Under the pieces are notes generated by a model, which was given only the letters and a program-made list of their open reading frames with translations, did not search any database and had not been told where the DNA came from. A stretch of DNA of 64,000 bases. Origin: Pseudomonadota bacterium (GTDB lineage: Bacteria; Pseudomonadota; Gammaproteobacteria; Burkholderiales; Burkholderiaceae_C). The position numbers were made by a program, and so were the translations under genes. This document shows positions 37,987 through 49,512 of this stretch, in pieces. The stretch's first letter is position 1, and every line of letters begins with the position of its first letter. The stretch spans positions 1-64,000 of the forward strand of contig JAJZVU010000008.1 in NCBI GenBank assembly GCA_021845505.1. The letters run 5' to 3'.

Positions 37987-39065
37987 CTCGGGGTACACAG
38001 GGTCTGGCAGATCGCGACCATGCGCTCCACCGCGTCGCTGCGCGAGAGGTTGCGCGCCTTGCAGGCCATCTGCTGCAAGGCGTCGCGCCGCAGCGCCAGC
38101 AGGCGCTCGGCCAGGCGCTGCGGGTCGAGCTCGGCCTGCTGCGCGAGCAGCGCGGCGCCGGCATCGGCGAGGTAGCGGGCATTGGCCGTCTGGTGATCGT
38201 CGACGGCGTGCGGGAAGGGCACGAACAGCGCGGCCACTCCGGCGCAGGCGACCTCGCTGACCGTCGAGGCTCCGGCCCGGCAGACGACGAGATCCGCGCG
38301 GGCATAGGCCTCGGCCATGTCGTCGATGAACTCGCGGCAGTCGGCTTCGACGCCGGCCTCGGCGTAGGCCTGGCGCAGCGCCTGCAGCTGGCCGCGGCCG
38401 CTCTGGTGCACCACCTGCGGCCGCCGCGCCGGCTCGATCAGCGCCAGCGCGCGCGGCAGCATGTCGTTGAGGGCCTGCGCTCCCAGGCTGCCGCCGACGA
38501 CCAGCAACTGCAGCCGGCCGGCGCGCGCGGCGTAGCGCTGGCGCGGCTCGGCGAGCTCGCGAATGGCCCGCCGCACCGGGTTGCCCACCCACTCGGCCCC
38601 GGGCAGCGCGCCGGGAAACGCGCACAGCACGCGCGACGCGATCCGCGCCAGCAGCCGGTTGCTCAGTCCGGCCACGGCATTTTGCTCATGCAGTACCAGG
38701 CTGGCGCCGAACAGCCGGGCGAGCAGGCCGCCGGGCACGCTGATGTAGCCGCCCATGCCGAGCACGACGCGCGGGCGTTCGCTGCGCAGCGCGCGCGCCG
38801 CCTGCGCCAGCGCGCGCAGCAGGCGCGGCGGCAGGCGCAGCCAGCGCGCGATGCCCTTGCCGCGCACGCCGCCGAAATCCACCCATTGCATGCGATAGCC
38901 CTGCTGCGGCACCAGGCGCTCCTCCATGCCGCCGGGCGCGCCCATCCAGGCCACGTCCCAGCCCGCGCCGCGCAGCCCTTCGCCGACCGCCAGGCCGGGG
39001 AAGATATGTCCGCCGGTCCCGCCGGCCATGATCAGCGCGCGGCAAGCGTGCTCGGCGCGGCTCAT
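37983..39065 (-). CDS. murG: UDP-GlcNAc:lipid I transferase MurG
   Basis: A 360-residue peripheral glycosyltransferase that converts lipid I to lipid II. The N-terminal G-loop [13 protein letters not shown] (Gly15-His20), the second G-loop [12 protein letters not shown] and the C-terminal [11 protein letters not shown] are present. The ATG at 39065 overlaps the ftsW stop. Confidence 0.97.
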   Translation of the reverse strand: MSRAEHACRALIMAGGTGGHIFPGLAVGEGLRGAGWDVAWMGAPGGMEERLVPQQGYRMQWVDFGGVRGKGIARWLRLPPRLLRALAQAARALRSERPRVVLGMGGYISVPGGLLARLFGASLVLHEQNAVAGLSNRLLARIASRVLCAFPGALPGAEWVGNPVRRAIRELAEPRQRYAARAGRLQLLVVGGSLGAQALNDMLPRALALIEPARRPQVVHQSGRGQLQALRQAYAEAGVEADCREFIDDMAEAYARADLVVCRAGASTVSEVACAGVAALFVPFPHAVDDHQTANARYLADAGAALLAQQAELDPQRLAERLLALRRDALQQMACKARNLSRSDAVERMVAICQTLCTPR

Positions 39066-40291
39066 GCGTGCCCCCCGCGCATCAGCACCCGGTTCTCGAA
39101 GTCCACGCGCAGCAGCAGCGCCAGCGCGATCAGCGAGACCAGGGTCGCCGAGCCGCCGTAGCTGAGCAGCGGCAGCGTCAGCCCCTTGGTGGGCAGCAGG
39201 CCCAGGTTGACCCCGATGTTGATGAAGGCCTGGCCGCCGATCAGCACCCCGACCGCCTGCGCCACCAGCGCCGAGAACACCCGGTCGGCGGCCAGCGCCT
39301 GGCGGCCGATGTCGAAGGCCCGCTTGGTCAGCCAGGCGAACACCACGATGAGCAGCAGCACGCCGGCGAAACCGAGTTCCTCGCCGATGATGGCCAGCAG
39401 GAAGTCGGTCTGCGGCTCGGGCAGGTAGTGCAGCTTCTCGACGCTGCCGCCCAGCCCGACGCCGAGCCAGTGGCCGCGCCCGACGGCGATCAGCGCGTGC
39501 GCCAGCTGGTAGCCACTGCCCTGGTCGTTGCCCTGGGACCACGGGTTGAGATAGGCGAAGATGCGGTCGCGCCTCCAGGGCGACAACACGATCATCAGGA
39601 CGAAGGCCGCGATCACCACGACGCTCAGCGCGGCGAACATGCGTCCGTTGACCCCTCCGAGGTACAGGATCACCATCGCCACCGAGGCGATGACCAGGAA
39701 CGCCCCCATGTCCGGCTCGGCCAGCAGCAGCAGGCCGATGAAGGCCAGCGCCGCGGCCATCGGCGCGAAGGCCTTGGCGAAGCTCTGCTTGACCTGCTGC
39801 TTGCGCACCATGAAGTCGGCCGCGTACAGCACCGTGGTCAGCTTGACCAGTTCGGAGGGCTGGAAGTTCAGCACCCCCAGCGGAATCCAGCGCCGCGAGC
39901 CGTTGACCCCCTTGCCGACAAAGGGCAGCAGCACCAGCACCAGACCGCCCAGCGAGAGCAGGAACAGGTACGGAGCCCAGCGCTGCCAGAAACTCATCGG
40001 GAACTGGAAGGCGACCCAGCCCGACAGCAGCCCGAGCACGATGGCCACCAGGTCGCGCCAGAAGAAGTGGAACTGGCTCCAGTGGGCGAAGTGCGGGTCC
40101 TCGGGAATCGCGATGGTCGCCGAGTACACCATGACCAGTCCGAACGCCAGCAGCAGCACGATCACCCACAGCAGGTTCTGGTCGTAGTCCAGCATGCGCG
40201 AGGCGGTCGGGCCGACATAGCGCACGCGCACCGGCATCGGCATCGCAGCGCCCTCGGCGGGCGCCGCGCGCAGGCGTTGCAGCCACTTCAT
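39062..40291 (-). CDS. ftsW: Lipid II polymerase / SEDS protein FtsW
   Basis: A 409-residue protein with about ten membrane segments. SEDS signatures are visible: [31 protein letters not shown] and the C-terminal [19 protein letters not shown]. It polymerises septal glycan together with FtsI. The cytoplasmic N-terminus is about 40 residues. Coupled to murD and murG by 4-nt overlaps. Confidence 0.97.
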   Translation of the reverse strand: MKWLQRLRAAPAEGAAMPMPVRVRYVGPTASRMLDYDQNLLWVIVLLLAFGLVMVYSATIAIPEDPHFAHWSQFHFFWRDLVAIVLGLLSGWVAFQFPMSFWQRWAPYLFLLSLGGLVLVLLPFVGKGVNGSRRWIPLGVLNFQPSELVKLTTVLYAADFMVRKQQVKQSFAKAFAPMAAALAFIGLLLLAEPDMGAFLVIASVAMVILYLGGVNGRMFAALSVVVIAAFVLMIVLSPWRRDRIFAYLNPWSQGNDQGSGYQLAHALIAVGRGHWLGVGLGGSVEKLHYLPEPQTDFLLAIIGEELGFAGVLLLIVVFAWLTKRAFDIGRQALAADRVFSALVAQAVGVLIGGQAFINIGVNLGLLPTKGLTLPLLSYGGSATLVSLIALALLLRVDFENRVLMRGGHA

Positions 40292-41814
40292 GGCCTGCCC
40301 TCCAGAACCACCCCGCGCTCGGCCGCGACCTCGGCCAGCGACTGCGCGAACACCTCGGCGCGCTGGCCATAGTCGCGGAACATGTCCAGGCTGGCGCAAG
40401 CCGGCGACAGCAGCACGACCTCGCCGCTGCGGGCGAGCCCGGCGGCGGCGCGCACCGCCGCCGGCAGGTCGGGCAGCAAGCGGCAGTCGCACACCCCCTG
40501 CAGCGCCTGCAGCAGCCGCGGCGCGTCGCGCCCGATCAGCAGTGCCTGGCGCAGACGTCCGGCGGCGGCGGCGGCCAGCGGGCCGAAGTCCTGCCCCTTG
40601 CCGTCGCCGCCGGCGATCAGCACCACCTGGCGGTCCAGGCCCTGCAACGCGGCCACGGTGGCGCCCACGTTGGTTCCCTTGCTGTCCTCGATCCACTCCA
40701 CGCCATCGAGCACCCCCAGGCTTTGCATGCGATGCGGCTCGCCGCGGTAGTCCCGCAGCGCGTGCAGCATCGGCGCCAGCGCGGCGCCGGTCGACGCCGC
40801 CAGCGCCAGCGCGGCCAGCGCGTTGGCCTGGTTGTGGCGCCCGCGCAGCCGCAACGCGTCGGCGGGCATCAGGCGCTGCAGCGCGGGCGGCGGCTCGTCG
40901 CCGCCGGCGCGCGGGCGACGCGCGGACCTGCGCTGCGGCGCGGCTTCGGCGTGCATGCGCGCCAGCCAGTCCATGCCGTGCTCGCGCACCACGCCCCATT
41001 GGCCGTCGGCGCGCGGGGCGTCGAGCCCGAAGCTGTGCACGGCGCGGCCTTCGCGGCGCATCCGCATCACCAGCGGATCGTCGCGGTTGAGCACCATCAG
41101 GCCCGGACGATCCGGCAGGTTCCACGGCTGCGGCCCGAAGATGCGCGCCTTGTCGGCTGCATAGGCCTGCATGTCGTGGTGCCAGTCGAGATGGTCCTGG
41201 CTCAGGTTGAGCACCGTCGCCGAGCTGGCGACGAAATCGTCGATCCCGTGCAGCTGGAAGCTCGACAGCTCGAGCACCCACGCCTGCGGCAGGCGCTGCT
41301 GCTGCAGCCGCTGCGCCAGCACGTCGAGCATCGCCGGCCCGATGTTTCCCGCCTCGACCGCGTCGACCCCGGCCGCCTGCAGCAGCAGCGTGGCCAGCCG
41401 GGTCACCGTGGTCTTGCCGTTGGTCCCGGTGACGGCCAGCACCGCCGGCGCGTAGCCCTGCGCCTGCTGCAGTTCGCGCAGCGCCCGCTGGAACAGCCAG
41501 AGCTCGCCGCGCACCTCGATTCCCCGCGCCCGCGCGGCGCGCAGCAACTCGCCGAAATGGGCGTCGTCGGGGGCGATTCCCGGGCTCACGCAGACCAGGT
41601 CGACGCCGTCGAGCAACTCGCTTCCCGCGGCTCCCAGGCTGGGTTGCAGCGCGGGCAGCTGCTCGCGCAGCGCCTGCAGCGCGGGCGGCCGCTGGCGGCT
41701 GTCGGCGGCGCGCACGCGCGCGCCCTGCAGCGCGCACCAGCGCAGCATCGCGGCGCCCGAGATTCCGAGGCCGAGAACGAGGATGGTCTTGTCGCGCAGC
41801 ATGCCCGGCCTCAT
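40288..41814 (-). CDS. murD: UDP-N-acetylmuramoylalanine--D-glutamate ligase
   Basis: A 508-residue Mur ligase that adds D-Glu. The N-terminal [13 protein letters not shown] fold and the ATP loop [10 protein letters not shown] (about 129-136) are clear, with LSQDHLDWH in the centre. It is longer than E. coli MurD (438 residues), partly through a central insert of about 35 residues rich in Arg/Pro (around [20 protein letters not shown]). Overlaps mraY and ftsW by 4 nt each. Confidence 0.96.
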   Translation of the reverse strand: MRPGMLRDKTILVLGLGISGAAMLRWCALQGARVRAADSRQRPPALQALREQLPALQPSLGAAGSELLDGVDLVCVSPGIAPDDAHFGELLRAARARGIEVRGELWLFQRALRELQQAQGYAPAVLAVTGTNGKTTVTRLATLLLQAAGVDAVEAGNIGPAMLDVLAQRLQQQRLPQAWVLELSSFQLHGIDDFVASSATVLNLSQDHLDWHHDMQAYAADKARIFGPQPWNLPDRPGLMVLNRDDPLVMRMRREGRAVHSFGLDAPRADGQWGVVREHGMDWLARMHAEAAPQRRSARRPRAGGDEPPPALQRLMPADALRLRGRHNQANALAALALAASTGAALAPMLHALRDYRGEPHRMQSLGVLDGVEWIEDSKGTNVGATVAALQGLDRQVVLIAGGDGKGQDFGPLAAAAAGRLRQALLIGRDAPRLLQALQGVCDCRLLPDLPAAVRAAAGLARSGEVVLLSPACASLDMFRDYGQRAEVFAQSLAEVAAERGVVLEGRP

Positions 41815-42989
41815 CGCAGCTTCAGGCTGGCCAGGCCGGCCAGGCACAGCATCATGCTGACGATCCAGAAGCGGATCACCACCTGCGACTCCTTCACGCC
41901 GAGCTGCTCGAAGTGATGGTGCAGCGGGGCCATCTTGAAGATGCGCCGACCCTGGCCGTACTTGCGCTTGGTGTACTTGAAATAGCCGACCTGGATCATC
42001 ACCGACACGGTCTCGGCGACGAACACGCCGCCCATGATGAACAGCACGATCTCCTGGCGCACGATGACCGCGATGGTCCCCAGCGCCGCGCCCAGCGCCA
42101 GCGCGCCGACGTCGCCCATGAACACCTGCGCCGGATAGGCGTTGAACCACAGGAAGGCCAGGCCGGCGCCGACCATCGAGCCGATGAAGATCAGAAGCTC
42201 GCCGCTGCCCGCGATGTAGGGAAACAGCAGGTAGCGGGAGAACACGGCATTGCCGCTGACGTAGGCGAAGACGCCCAGCGAGCCGCCGACCATCACCGTG
42301 GGCATGATCGCCAGTCCGTCCGCGCCGTCGGTCAGGTTCACCGCGTTGCTCGAGCCGACGATGACCAGGTAGGTCAGGACGATGAAGCCGGCGATGCCCA
42401 GCGGATAGCTCACGGTCTTGAAGAACGGCACGATCAGGTCGGCCGCGGGCGGCAACGGCATGGTCAGGCCGCTGCGCAGCCAGGCCACGAACAGGTGCCA
42501 GACCTGGGCGTTGCCCTGGCCGGACACGGCAAAGGCCAGGTAGAAGGCCGCGACGACGCCGATCAGCGACTGCCAGAAGTACTTCTCGCGCGACCGCATG
42601 CCCTGCGGGTCGCGGTGCACCACCTTGCGGTAGTCGTCGACCCAGCCGATGGCGCCGAAGCCCAGCGTGACGAGCAGGACGATCCAGACAAAGCGGTTGG
42701 ACAGGTCCATCCACAGCAAGGTCGACGCGGTGATGGCCAGCAGGATCAGCACGCCGCCCATGGTCGGCGTGCCGGTCTTGATCAGGTGGGTCTGCGGGCC
42801 GTCGCTGCGCACGGCCTGCCCGACCTTCATCGCGGTCAGCTTGCGGATCAGCGCGGGGCCGGCGGCCAGCCCGATGAACAGCGCGGTCAGGGTGCTCATC
42901 ACCGCACGAAAGGTGATGTAGTTGAACACCCGGAAGAAGCGCAGGTCGGGCGAGCTTTGCATCAGCCACAGCGCGAGGCTATGCAGCAT
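41811..42989 (-). CDS. mraY: Phospho-N-acetylmuramoyl-pentapeptide transferase
   Basis: A 392-residue, ten-helix membrane enzyme that makes lipid I from UDP-MurNAc-pentapeptide and undecaprenyl phosphate. [10 protein letters not shown], the double aspartate [20 protein letters not shown] and the cytoplasmic PLHHHFE motif are present. The ATG at 42989 lies inside the end of the murE/murF gene (11-nt overlap). Length is slightly above E. coli MraY (360). Confidence 0.97.
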   Translation of the reverse strand: MLHSLALWLMQSSPDLRFFRVFNYITFRAVMSTLTALFIGLAAGPALIRKLTAMKVGQAVRSDGPQTHLIKTGTPTMGGVLILLAITASTLLWMDLSNRFVWIVLLVTLGFGAIGWVDDYRKVVHRDPQGMRSREKYFWQSLIGVVAAFYLAFAVSGQGNAQVWHLFVAWLRSGLTMPLPPAADLIVPFFKTVSYPLGIAGFIVLTYLVIVGSSNAVNLTDGADGLAIMPTVMVGGSLGVFAYVSGNAVFSRYLLFPYIAGSGELLIFIGSMVGAGLAFLWFNAYPAQVFMGDVGALALGAALGTIAVIVRQEIVLFIMGGVFVAETVSVMIQVGYFKYTKRKYGQGRRIFKMAPLHHHFEQLGVKESQVVIRFWIVSMMLCLAGLASLKLR

Positions 42990-45945
42990 GTCCGCCCTCC
43001 TCGACCCCGCCCGCCGACTGCGCCGCGCAGCGCCTGCGCAGCGCGTCGACCACGCGCTCCATGCGCATGAAGCGCGAGCCCTTGACCAGCACGACGTCGG
43101 CGGCCGCGGCGGCCGCGGCCAGCGCATCGACATCGAGGCCCTCGAAACGATCGGCATGCCGGGCGTCCAGGCCCGCGGCGCGCGCCGCGTCGGCCGCGTG
43201 GCGGCAGGCCGCGCCGAGGGTCCACAGCCCGAGCAGGCCCGCCGCCGCGGCGGCGCGGCCCGCCTCCGCATGCAGCGACGGCCCCTGCTCGCCGACCTCT
43301 CCCATGTCGCCCAGCACCAGCAGGCGGCGGCCCGGCAGCGCGGCCAGCAGATCGATGGCCGCGCGCACCGAATCGGGGTTGGCGTTGTAGGTGTCGTCGA
43401 TCAGCAGCCACTCGCTGCCGTCGGCGCGCCTGAACAGGCTGCGCTGCATGCGCGAGTGCACCGGGCGGAAGGCCTCGAGTCCCTCGACCACCGCCTCCAG
43501 CGGCGCGCCGGCGGCCAGCGCCGCGGCGGCCGCGGCCAGCGCGTTGTGGGCGTTGTGGCGTCCCAGCACATGCAGCCTCAGCCGAGCCTGCGCGCCGGCC
43601 GCGCGCAGCGCCAGCTCGATCCCGGCGCCGCCGGCGGACGGCTGGCCCAGCAGCCAGCCCTCGACCTCGGCCGCCGGCTGCTGCGCCGCCCCCGCGTGCT
43701 CGCGCAGCGCAAAGCGCTGCAGCCGCCGCGGCGCGGCCATGCGCGCCCACAGCGCGGCGTATGCATCGGTGGCGGGAAACACCGCGACGCCGCTTTCGGG
43801 CAGCGCCAGCAGCACCTGGGCGTTCTCCCGCGCCACCGCGTCGACGCTGCCCATGAACTCCAGGTGCTCGCGCTGCGCATTGTTGATCAGCGCCACGTCG
43901 GGCTCGGCGATCGCCGCCAGGCGGGCGATCTCCCCCGGGTGGTTCATGCCCATCTCGACCACCGCCGCCTGGTGCCGGGGGCGCAGCCGCAGCAGGGTCA
44001 GCGGCACGCCGACGTCGTTGTTGAAGTTGCCGGCGGTGGCCAGGCTGGCGTCGGCGCCCTGCCAGGCCTGCAGGATGCAGCCCAGCATCTGGGTCACCGT
44101 CGTCTTGCCGTTGCTGCCCGTCACGGCGATCAGCGGCATCGCCGGCTGCTGCCGGCGCCACGCCCGCGCCAGCGCGCCCAGCGCGACGCGGCTGTCGCCG
44201 ACCTCGACCCCCGGCAGGCCGCTGGCCTGCACGTCCCGCTCGGCCAGCACGGCCGCGGCCCCGGCCGCCGCCGCCTGCGGCAGGAAGGCGTGGCCGTCGT
44301 AGCGCTCGCCGCGCAGCGCGACGAAGAGTTCGCCGGGGCCGAGGCGCCGGCTGTCGGTTCCGATGCCCGCCAGCGCGAGCGCGCCGTCGCCGTGCAGCCG
44401 GCCGTCGCTCCAGGCGGCGACCTCGCGCAGGCTCATCCAGCCGGCGCCGCGCGCGGCCAGCGCGGCGCGGGCATGGAACAGGTCGCTGAAGGCCCGGCTG
44501 CGCCCGCGCGCCTGCTGCGTGGCCTCGTGCCCCTTGCCGGCCAGCAGCACGACGTCGCGCGGCTGCGCATGCGCCACGGTCTGCGCGATCGCCTGCTCGC
44601 GCTCGGCCAGCACCAGCATGCGCGAGGGCGCAGCCGCCCCGGCCAGCAACTGCCCGAGGATGTCCTGCGGCGCCTCGCTGCGCGGGTTGTCGCTGGTCAG
44701 CACCACGCGGTCGGCGCCGGCCTCGGCCGCAGCCGCCATCGGCGCGCGCTTGCCCTGGTCGCGATCGCCGCCGGCGCCGAACATGCACCACAGCTGGCCG
44801 CCCCGCTGCTGCGCCACCTCGCGCAGCGCCTGCAGCGCCTGCGCCAGCGCGTCGGGGGTGTGCGCGTAGTCGACCACCACCAGCGGCGCGCCCGCGCCGC
44901 CCAGCGGCTGCATGCGCCCGGGCGGCGCGGAGATGGCCGGCAGCGCGTCCAGCACCTGCCGGAAACCCAGGCCGCAGCACTCGAGCAGTCCGCACACCAG
45001 CAGCACGTTGGATGCGTTGAAGGCTCCCAGCAGCGCCAGTTCGACGCTGCCTCGCTGCTCGCCGCGCCGCAGCCCGAGCCGCAGGCCCTTGGCGTCGTGC
45101 CGCACGTCCTCGGCCCGCCAGTCCGCCGCCGGGGCTGCGCCGCCCGCGCGCGACACCCGCAGGGTGTCCAGCCCGCGCTGGCGGCAGTGGGCAGCGAGCT
45201 CGGCGCCCATCGGGTCGTCGACGTTGAGCACCGCGCCGCGCAGCTGCGGCCAGTCGAACAGCCGGCGCTTGGCCGCCGCATAGGCGGCCATGCTGCCGTG
45301 GTAGTCCAGGTGGTCGCGGCTCAGGTTGCTGAACGCCGCGGCCTGGATGCGCAGCCCGGACAGGCGCTGCTCCTCGAGGCCTATCGACGAAGCCTCGATC
45401 GCGCAGTGGCGCACGCCGCGCGCCAGCATGCGCGCGAGCTCGGCGTGCAGCCGCAGCGGATCGGGGGTGGTCAGCCCGGTGGAGCGCAGCTCGGGCGGCA
45501 CGCCGGCGCCCAGCGTTCCGATCACCCCGCAGGGCCTGCCGCTGGCGCGCAGCGCCTGCGCCAGCCACCAGGCGGTGGAGGTCTTGCCGTTGGTGCCGGT
45601 CACCGCCAGCACGCTCATGTGGCGCGACGGGTGGCCGAGCCAGGCGTCGGCGATCTCGCCCGCCAGCGCCTTGAGGCCGCGCAGCCGCAGCACCTGCCGC
45701 GGCCACTCGACGCTGTCGGCGCCCTCGTGCTCGATCAGCACGGCGCCGGCGCCGCGCGCCAGCGCGTCGGCGACGTGGCGCCGCGGGTCGTTGCCGGCTC
45801 CCGGCCAGGCGACGAACACGTCGCCCTCGCGCAGCGTGCGCGAGTCGGCGAGCAGCGCGGCCTGCGGCGCCACCAGCGCGCGCAGCGCATGCAGCGCGGC
45901 GCCGGCCGAGGTCAGCGGCGACGCCGGCGCGGAGCCTACGCTCAT
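42979..45945 (-). CDS. Fused MurE-MurF: UDP-MurNAc-tripeptide synthetase and D-Ala-D-Ala adding enzyme
   Basis: A single 988-residue frame contains two full Mur ligases. Residues 1-500 are MurE: the ATP loop VTGTNGKTS around 115-122, SRDHLDYHG, and the meso-diaminopimelate recognition motif DNPRSEAP at 419-426. Residues 504-988 are MurF, starting [14 protein letters not shown], with its own ATP loop VTGSNGKTT around 608-616 and [10 protein letters not shown]. The joint ([15 protein letters not shown]) has no linker, so MurF keeps its natural methionine. Two consecutive steps of UDP-MurNAc-pentapeptide assembly are thus tethered. Such fusions are annotated in other Burkholderiales. Overlaps ftsI by 4 nt. 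Confidence 0.96.
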   Translation of the reverse strand: MSVGSAPASPLTSAGAALHALRALVAPQAALLADSRTLREGDVFVAWPGAGNDPRRHVADALARGAGAVLIEHEGADSVEWPRQVLRLRGLKALAGEIADAWLGHPSRHMSVLAVTGTNGKTSTAWWLAQALRASGRPCGVIGTLGAGVPPELRSTGLTTPDPLRLHAELARMLARGVRHCAIEASSIGLEEQRLSGLRIQAAAFSNLSRDHLDYHGSMAAYAAAKRRLFDWPQLRGAVLNVDDPMGAELAAHCRQRGLDTLRVSRAGGAAPAADWRAEDVRHDAKGLRLGLRRGEQRGSVELALLGAFNASNVLLVCGLLECCGLGFRQVLDALPAISAPPGRMQPLGGAGAPLVVVDYAHTPDALAQALQALREVAQQRGGQLWCMFGAGGDRDQGKRAPMAAAAEAGADRVVLTSDNPRSEAPQDILGQLLAGAAAPSRMLVLAEREQAIAQTVAHAQPRDVVLLAGKGHEATQQARGRSRAFSDLFHARAALAARGAGWMSLREVAAWSDGRLHGDGALALAGIGTDSRRLGPGELFVALRGERYDGHAFLPQAAAAGAAAVLAERDVQASGLPGVEVGDSRVALGALARAWRRQQPAMPLIAVTGSNGKTTVTQMLGCILQAWQGADASLATAGNFNNDVGVPLTLLRLRPRHQAAVVEMGMNHPGEIARLAAIAEPDVALINNAQREHLEFMGSVDAVARENAQVLLALPESGVAVFPATDAYAALWARMAAPRRLQRFALREHAGAAQQPAAEVEGWLLGQPSAGGAGIELALRAAGAQARLRLHVLGRHNAHNALAAAAAALAAGAPLEAVVEGLEAFRPVHSRMQRSLFRRADGSEWLLIDDTYNANPDSVRAAIDLLAALPGRRLLVLGDMGEVGEQGPSLHAEAGRAAAAAGLLGLWTLGAACRHAADAARAAGLDARHADRFEGLDVDALAAAAAAADVVLVKGSRFMRMERVVDALRRRCAAQSAGGVEEGGHAA

Positions 45946-47702
45946 GCCGCGCCTCCCGGCTGCTGCCGGCCCGCGGGGGGCACGTCGGGCTGCACCGGCA
46001 GGTCGGGCGGCACGCCCAGGATGCGCAACGCCTGGCCGATGACCTCGGAGAACACGGGCGCCGCGATCTGGCCGCCGAAGTGGTGGGCGGCGTCGGGCTG
46101 GTCCACCGACACCGCCATCACCAGCCGCGGGTGGTTGAGCGGCGCCAGGCCGACGAACTGCGCGCGGAACAGGTGCTTGTCATAGGCCTTGCCGCGCCAC
46201 AGGTAGGCGGTGCCGGTCTTGCCGCCGACGCGGTAGCCCGGCACGCGCGCGGTCGGAGCGGTGCCGTTGCGCGAGGTCACCAGCGCGAGCATCGAACGGA
46301 TGTCCGCGGCGACGCGGCGGGAGATCACCCGCACCGCGGGGGTCGGCTGGGGGCTGTCGAGCAGGGTCGCCGGGCGGATGCGGCCATCGTCGGCGAACAG
46401 CAGGTAGGCATGGGCGAGCTGGAAGGTCGACAGCGCGAGGCCGTAGCCGAAGCCCTGGGTCACCGCGTCGATCGGGCGCCAGTTCTTCCACGGCCGCAGG
46501 CGGCCGCTGGCGGCCCCGGGGAAGGGCAGCTGCGGGCGCTGCCCGAGGCCGACCGCGGTGTACATGTCCCATTGCTCCTGGGGCTTCATCCGCATCACGA
46601 TCTGCCCGGTGGCGACGTTGCTCGAGTATTCGATGACCTGCGGCAGGCCGATCAGGCCGTTGTTGGAGTCGTCGCAGATGTTGTTCCCGTACATCATCAT
46701 GCACCCGGGGGCGGTCTGGAAGGTGCTGTGCATGGTGATGACCCCGTCCTGCAGAGCGGCGGCGATGGTCAGCGGCTTGATCACCGAGCCGGGCTCGAAG
46801 ATGTCGGTCAGCGCGTAGTTGCGCATGTCCGCCGCGACGTAGGTGCTGCGGTTGTTGGGGTTGAAGCTCGGATAGTCGGCCATCGCCAGCACCTGGCCGT
46901 TGCTGGCGTCGATGACCACCGCGCTGGCGTTCTTCGCGTGGCTGGTCTTCACCGCCTGGCGCAGCGCCTGGTAGGTCAGGTCCTGGATCTTGCTGTCGAT
47001 CGACAGCTGGATGTCCTGGCCGTTGACCGGGGGCGTTCCGCCCTCGACGTCCTCGATGACGTTGCCCAGGCGGTCGCGCATGACCCTGCGCGTGCCGGGG
47101 TGGCCGGCGAGCTGGTGCTGGAAGGCCAGCTCCAGGCCGCCGCGCCCCTGGTTCTCGATGTTGGTGAAGCCCAGCAGCTGCGCCGCCGCCGGGCCCTCCG
47201 GGTAGTAGCGCCGGTAGCTGGGGGACATGTAGACCCCCTTGATGTGCAGCGCCTGCACCTTGCGCGCCAGCCCGATGCCCACCTGGCGCCTGACATAGAC
47301 GAACTGCAGCGGCAGCGCGAGGCGCTGCTGCAGCGTGCGCGGGTCCAGGCCCAGCAGTCCGGCCAGCTGCTCGACCTGCTGCGCGCTGGCCTGCAGCGTG
47401 CGCGGGTCGGCCCAGATGGTCTGCACCGGGATGCTCGAGGCCAGGATGTTGCCGTTGCGGTCGAGGATGCGCCCGCGCATCGCCGGCAGCTCCAGCGTGC
47501 GCACGAAGCGCAGCTCCCCCTGGTGCTGGTAGAAGCTGGTCGTGATGCCCTGCACCCACAGCGCGCGCAGCGCCAGCGCGGCGAAAGCCCCGTAGAGCAG
47601 CCAGCGGATCAACCAGGCGCGCCCCGGCGGCAGCCGCAGGCGCAGCAGGTGGCTGTTGCGGCGCTGCACCGGGATGGCGAACGGACGCGATGCGAGTCTC
47701 AT
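45942..47702 (-). CDS. ftsI: Septal peptidoglycan transpeptidase FtsI (PBP3)
   Basis: A 586-residue class B penicillin-binding protein. One membrane helix lies at about 30-50. The transpeptidase motifs are SVIK (Ser306-Lys309), SSN (360-362) and KTGT (495-498). The N-terminal pedestal contains RGRILDRNGNILA. It cross-links septal peptidoglycan with FtsW. It begins 10 nt after ftsL and ends inside the murE/murF start. Confidence 0.97.
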   Translation of the reverse strand: MRLASRPFAIPVQRRNSHLLRLRLPPGRAWLIRWLLYGAFAALALRALWVQGITTSFYQHQGELRFVRTLELPAMRGRILDRNGNILASSIPVQTIWADPRTLQASAQQVEQLAGLLGLDPRTLQQRLALPLQFVYVRRQVGIGLARKVQALHIKGVYMSPSYRRYYPEGPAAAQLLGFTNIENQGRGGLELAFQHQLAGHPGTRRVMRDRLGNVIEDVEGGTPPVNGQDIQLSIDSKIQDLTYQALRQAVKTSHAKNASAVVIDASNGQVLAMADYPSFNPNNRSTYVAADMRNYALTDIFEPGSVIKPLTIAAALQDGVITMHSTFQTAPGCMMMYGNNICDDSNNGLIGLPQVIEYSSNVATGQIVMRMKPQEQWDMYTAVGLGQRPQLPFPGAASGRLRPWKNWRPIDAVTQGFGYGLALSTFQLAHAYLLFADDGRIRPATLLDSPQPTPAVRVISRRVAADIRSMLALVTSRNGTAPTARVPGYRVGGKTGTAYLWRGKAYDKHLFRAQFVGLAPLNHPRLVMAVSVDQPDAAHHFGGQIAAPVFSEVIGQALRILGVPPDLPVQPDVPPAGRQQPGGAA

Positions 47703-47712
47703 GGCGCGGCGC

Positions 47713-48012
47713 TCAGTCGGTGGGAATGCTCGAGCGCAGCCCGGGCCATTGCGCGGCGCTGACGTAATCGCTGCTCGCGGGGGTGATCGGGACCATGCCC
47801 AGGCGCCCCCGCGCCACCGACTCGATGCGCACCGGCACGGACAGTGCGCGCACTTCCACCTGCAGGCGGTCGCGGTCCAGCGCCAGCTGGGCCCCCCGCT
47901 GCTGCGCAGCGTCGAGCGCCGCGAAGGCGCGCCGCGCCTCGTACTGCGCCCGCACCAGGCTCATCGCGAAGCCCATGGTCACCGCCAGCAGCAGCAGGTT
48001 CAGGCGGATCAT
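47713..48012 (-). CDS. ftsL: Cell division protein FtsL
   Basis: A 99-residue bitopic protein. Residues 3-20 form the membrane helix, followed by a heptad-rich coiled coil ([30 protein letters not shown]) and a short C-terminal part. It complexes with FtsB and FtsQ. The sequence is divergent as usual for FtsL, so identification rests on size, topology and position between rsmH and ftsI. Confidence 0.9.
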   Translation of the reverse strand: MIRLNLLLLAVTMGFAMSLVRAQYEARRAFAALDAAQQRGAQLALDRDRLQVEVRALSVPVRIESVARGRLGMVPITPASSDYVSAAQWPGLRSSIPTD

Positions 48013-48998
48013 GCGCCCTCCCCGCCGGCGTGCGGCGGCGCGAGCCGCTCGGCCACGCGCATCACCGCCGAGCGGCTGCGCGGATTCTCGCGCGCCTCGG
48101 CGGCGTCCGGGCGCACCCGCGCGAGCAGCCGCAGGCCGGCGACGAAGGTCGCAGGGGGCAGTGGAAGGCGGCGCTGCTGCGGGGTCAGGGCCGGCGGCCG
48201 CGCATGGCCCTGCATGAACTGCTTGACCATGCGATCTTCGAGGGAGTGAAAGCTGATGACCACCAGTCGGCCTCCCACGGCCAGGCGCCGCATCACCTGC
48301 GCAAGCGCCGCCTCAAGCTCGGCGAGCTCGGCATTGACATGAATCCGAAGAGCCTGAAAGGTGCGGGTCGCGGGATCCTGCCCCGGCTCGCGGCTGCGCA
48401 CCGCTTGCGCAACGAGGGCGGCAAGTTCTGCGGTGCGGGTGATGGGGCGACCGCGTTCGCGGCCAGCCACAATCGCCTTTGCAATCGCGAAAGCCGCCCG
48501 TTCGTCCCCGTAGTCGCGCAGCACCCTGGTGATTTCATCGACGTCGGCCTCCAGCAGGAATTGCGCCGCGGTGAAGCCGCGCGTGGTGTCCATGCGCATG
48601 TCCAGCAGCGCGTCGCCGCGAAAGCTGAAGCCGCGCGTCGGGTCGTCGAGCTGCGGCGACGACACGCCGAGGTCGAGCAGAAGACCCTGCACGCTGTCGA
48701 TTCCCAGCTCGTCCAGCACCTGGCCCCATCGAGAAAAGGCCGCCTGCCGCAACTGCAGCCGCGGCTCCTGGCGCGCCAGTTGCGCGCCGGCCTCGATCGC
48801 CTGGGGGTCGCGGTCCAGCGCCACCACCCGCGCGCCGGAACCCAGCCGGGACAGCAGTTCGCGCGCATGTCCGCCACGGCCGAAGGTGCCGTCGACATAC
48901 ACGCCCTGCGGGTCGACGACCAGCCAATCGACGGCCTGCCGCAGCAACACCGTGCGGTGCTGCAGCGGCGCCGCAGCGGAGGAGGGAACGTGGGACAT
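48009..48998 (-). CDS. rsmH: 16S rRNA (cytosine-1402-N4)-methyltransferase
   Basis: A 329-residue SAM-dependent enzyme (MraW) that methylates C1402 in the decoding site. [13 protein letters not shown] and the SAM loop [13 protein letters not shown] at about 37-49 are typical, with the later [14 protein letters not shown] and [14 protein letters not shown]. It starts 12 nt after mraZ and overlaps ftsL by 4 nt. Confidence 0.97.
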   Translation of the reverse strand: MSHVPSSAAAPLQHRTVLLRQAVDWLVVDPQGVYVDGTFGRGGHARELLSRLGSGARVVALDRDPQAIEAGAQLARQEPRLQLRQAAFSRWGQVLDELGIDSVQGLLLDLGVSSPQLDDPTRGFSFRGDALLDMRMDTTRGFTAAQFLLEADVDEITRVLRDYGDERAAFAIAKAIVAGRERGRPITRTAELAALVAQAVRSREPGQDPATRTFQALRIHVNAELAELEAALAQVMRRLAVGGRLVVISFHSLEDRMVKQFMQGHARPPALTPQQRRLPLPPATFVAGLRLLARVRPDAAEARENPRSRSAVMRVAERLAPPHAGGEGA

Positions 48999-49010
48999 CG
49001 GGCAGCACCT

Positions 49011-49439
49011 TCACACCACGATGTCACGCACGGCGTCGGGCATGCCGGCGTCGATCACCGCCGCCTCGCGCGCGCGGTGGGTGGCGCGATCCCACACCTC
49101 GAAGTGCGAGCCCATGCCGATCAGATCGATGTCGCGCCCGATGCTGGCCGCTTCACGCAATTCGGGCGGGATCAGCACCCGGCCGCTGGCATCGATCTCG
49201 GTTTCGGTCGCATGCCCCAGGTAGATGCGCTTCCAGCCCTGCGCCGACATCGGCAGCGCGGCGATCTTGGAGCGGAAATCCTGCCACTGCGGGTCGCCGA
49301 ACATCAGCAGGCAGCCCTCCGGGCTCTTGGTCAGGGTCAGTCGCCCGGCGGCCTGCGCCAACAGCACGTCGCGATGGCGCGCCGGCACGGTCATGCGACC
49401 CTTGCCGTCCAGCGTCAACGCCGAAATGCCGATGAACAC
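49011..49439 (-). CDS. mraZ: Transcriptional regulator MraZ
   Basis: A 142-residue AbrB-like protein with two tandem SpoVT/AbrB folds: LDGKGRMTVPARHRD near the N-terminus and IDASGRVLIPPELRE in the second half. MraZ represses the division cluster including its own promoter in E. coli. The GTG at 49439 is chosen: it gives VFIGISALTLDGKGR, matching the family start, with GGAGG 5 nt upstream. The frame continues upstream to an ATG at 49502, but that would read through the operator repeats. Confidence 0.96.
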   Translation of the reverse strand: MFIGISALTLDGKGRMTVPARHRDVLLAQAAGRLTLTKSPEGCLLMFGDPQWQDFRSKIAALPMSAQGWKRIYLGHATETEIDASGRVLIPPELREAASIGRDIDLIGMGSHFEVWDRATHRAREAAVIDAGMPDAVRDIVV

Positions 49440-49472
49440 GCCCGCCTCCGCTCCGCCTGGTGCAACGGCTCG

Positions 49473-49512
49473 AACGCTGCACTTTGACCCACTTTTCTGC
49501 ACCTGGCGCCAC
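49473..49512 (-). promoter_or_regulatory. Four phased GTG decamers, probable MraZ operator
   Basis: On the minus strand four consecutive 10-bp blocks each begin with GTG: GTGGCGCCAG (49512-49503), GTGCAGAAAA, GTGGGTCAAA and GTGCAGCGTT (ending 49473). The middle part reads AAAGTG-N4-AAAGTG. Known MraZ sites are short GTG/TGGG-type direct repeats with one-turn spacing upstream of mraZ, so this matches in sequence type, spacing and position. The first repeat overlaps the -10 box, suiting autorepression. Confidence 0.8.
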
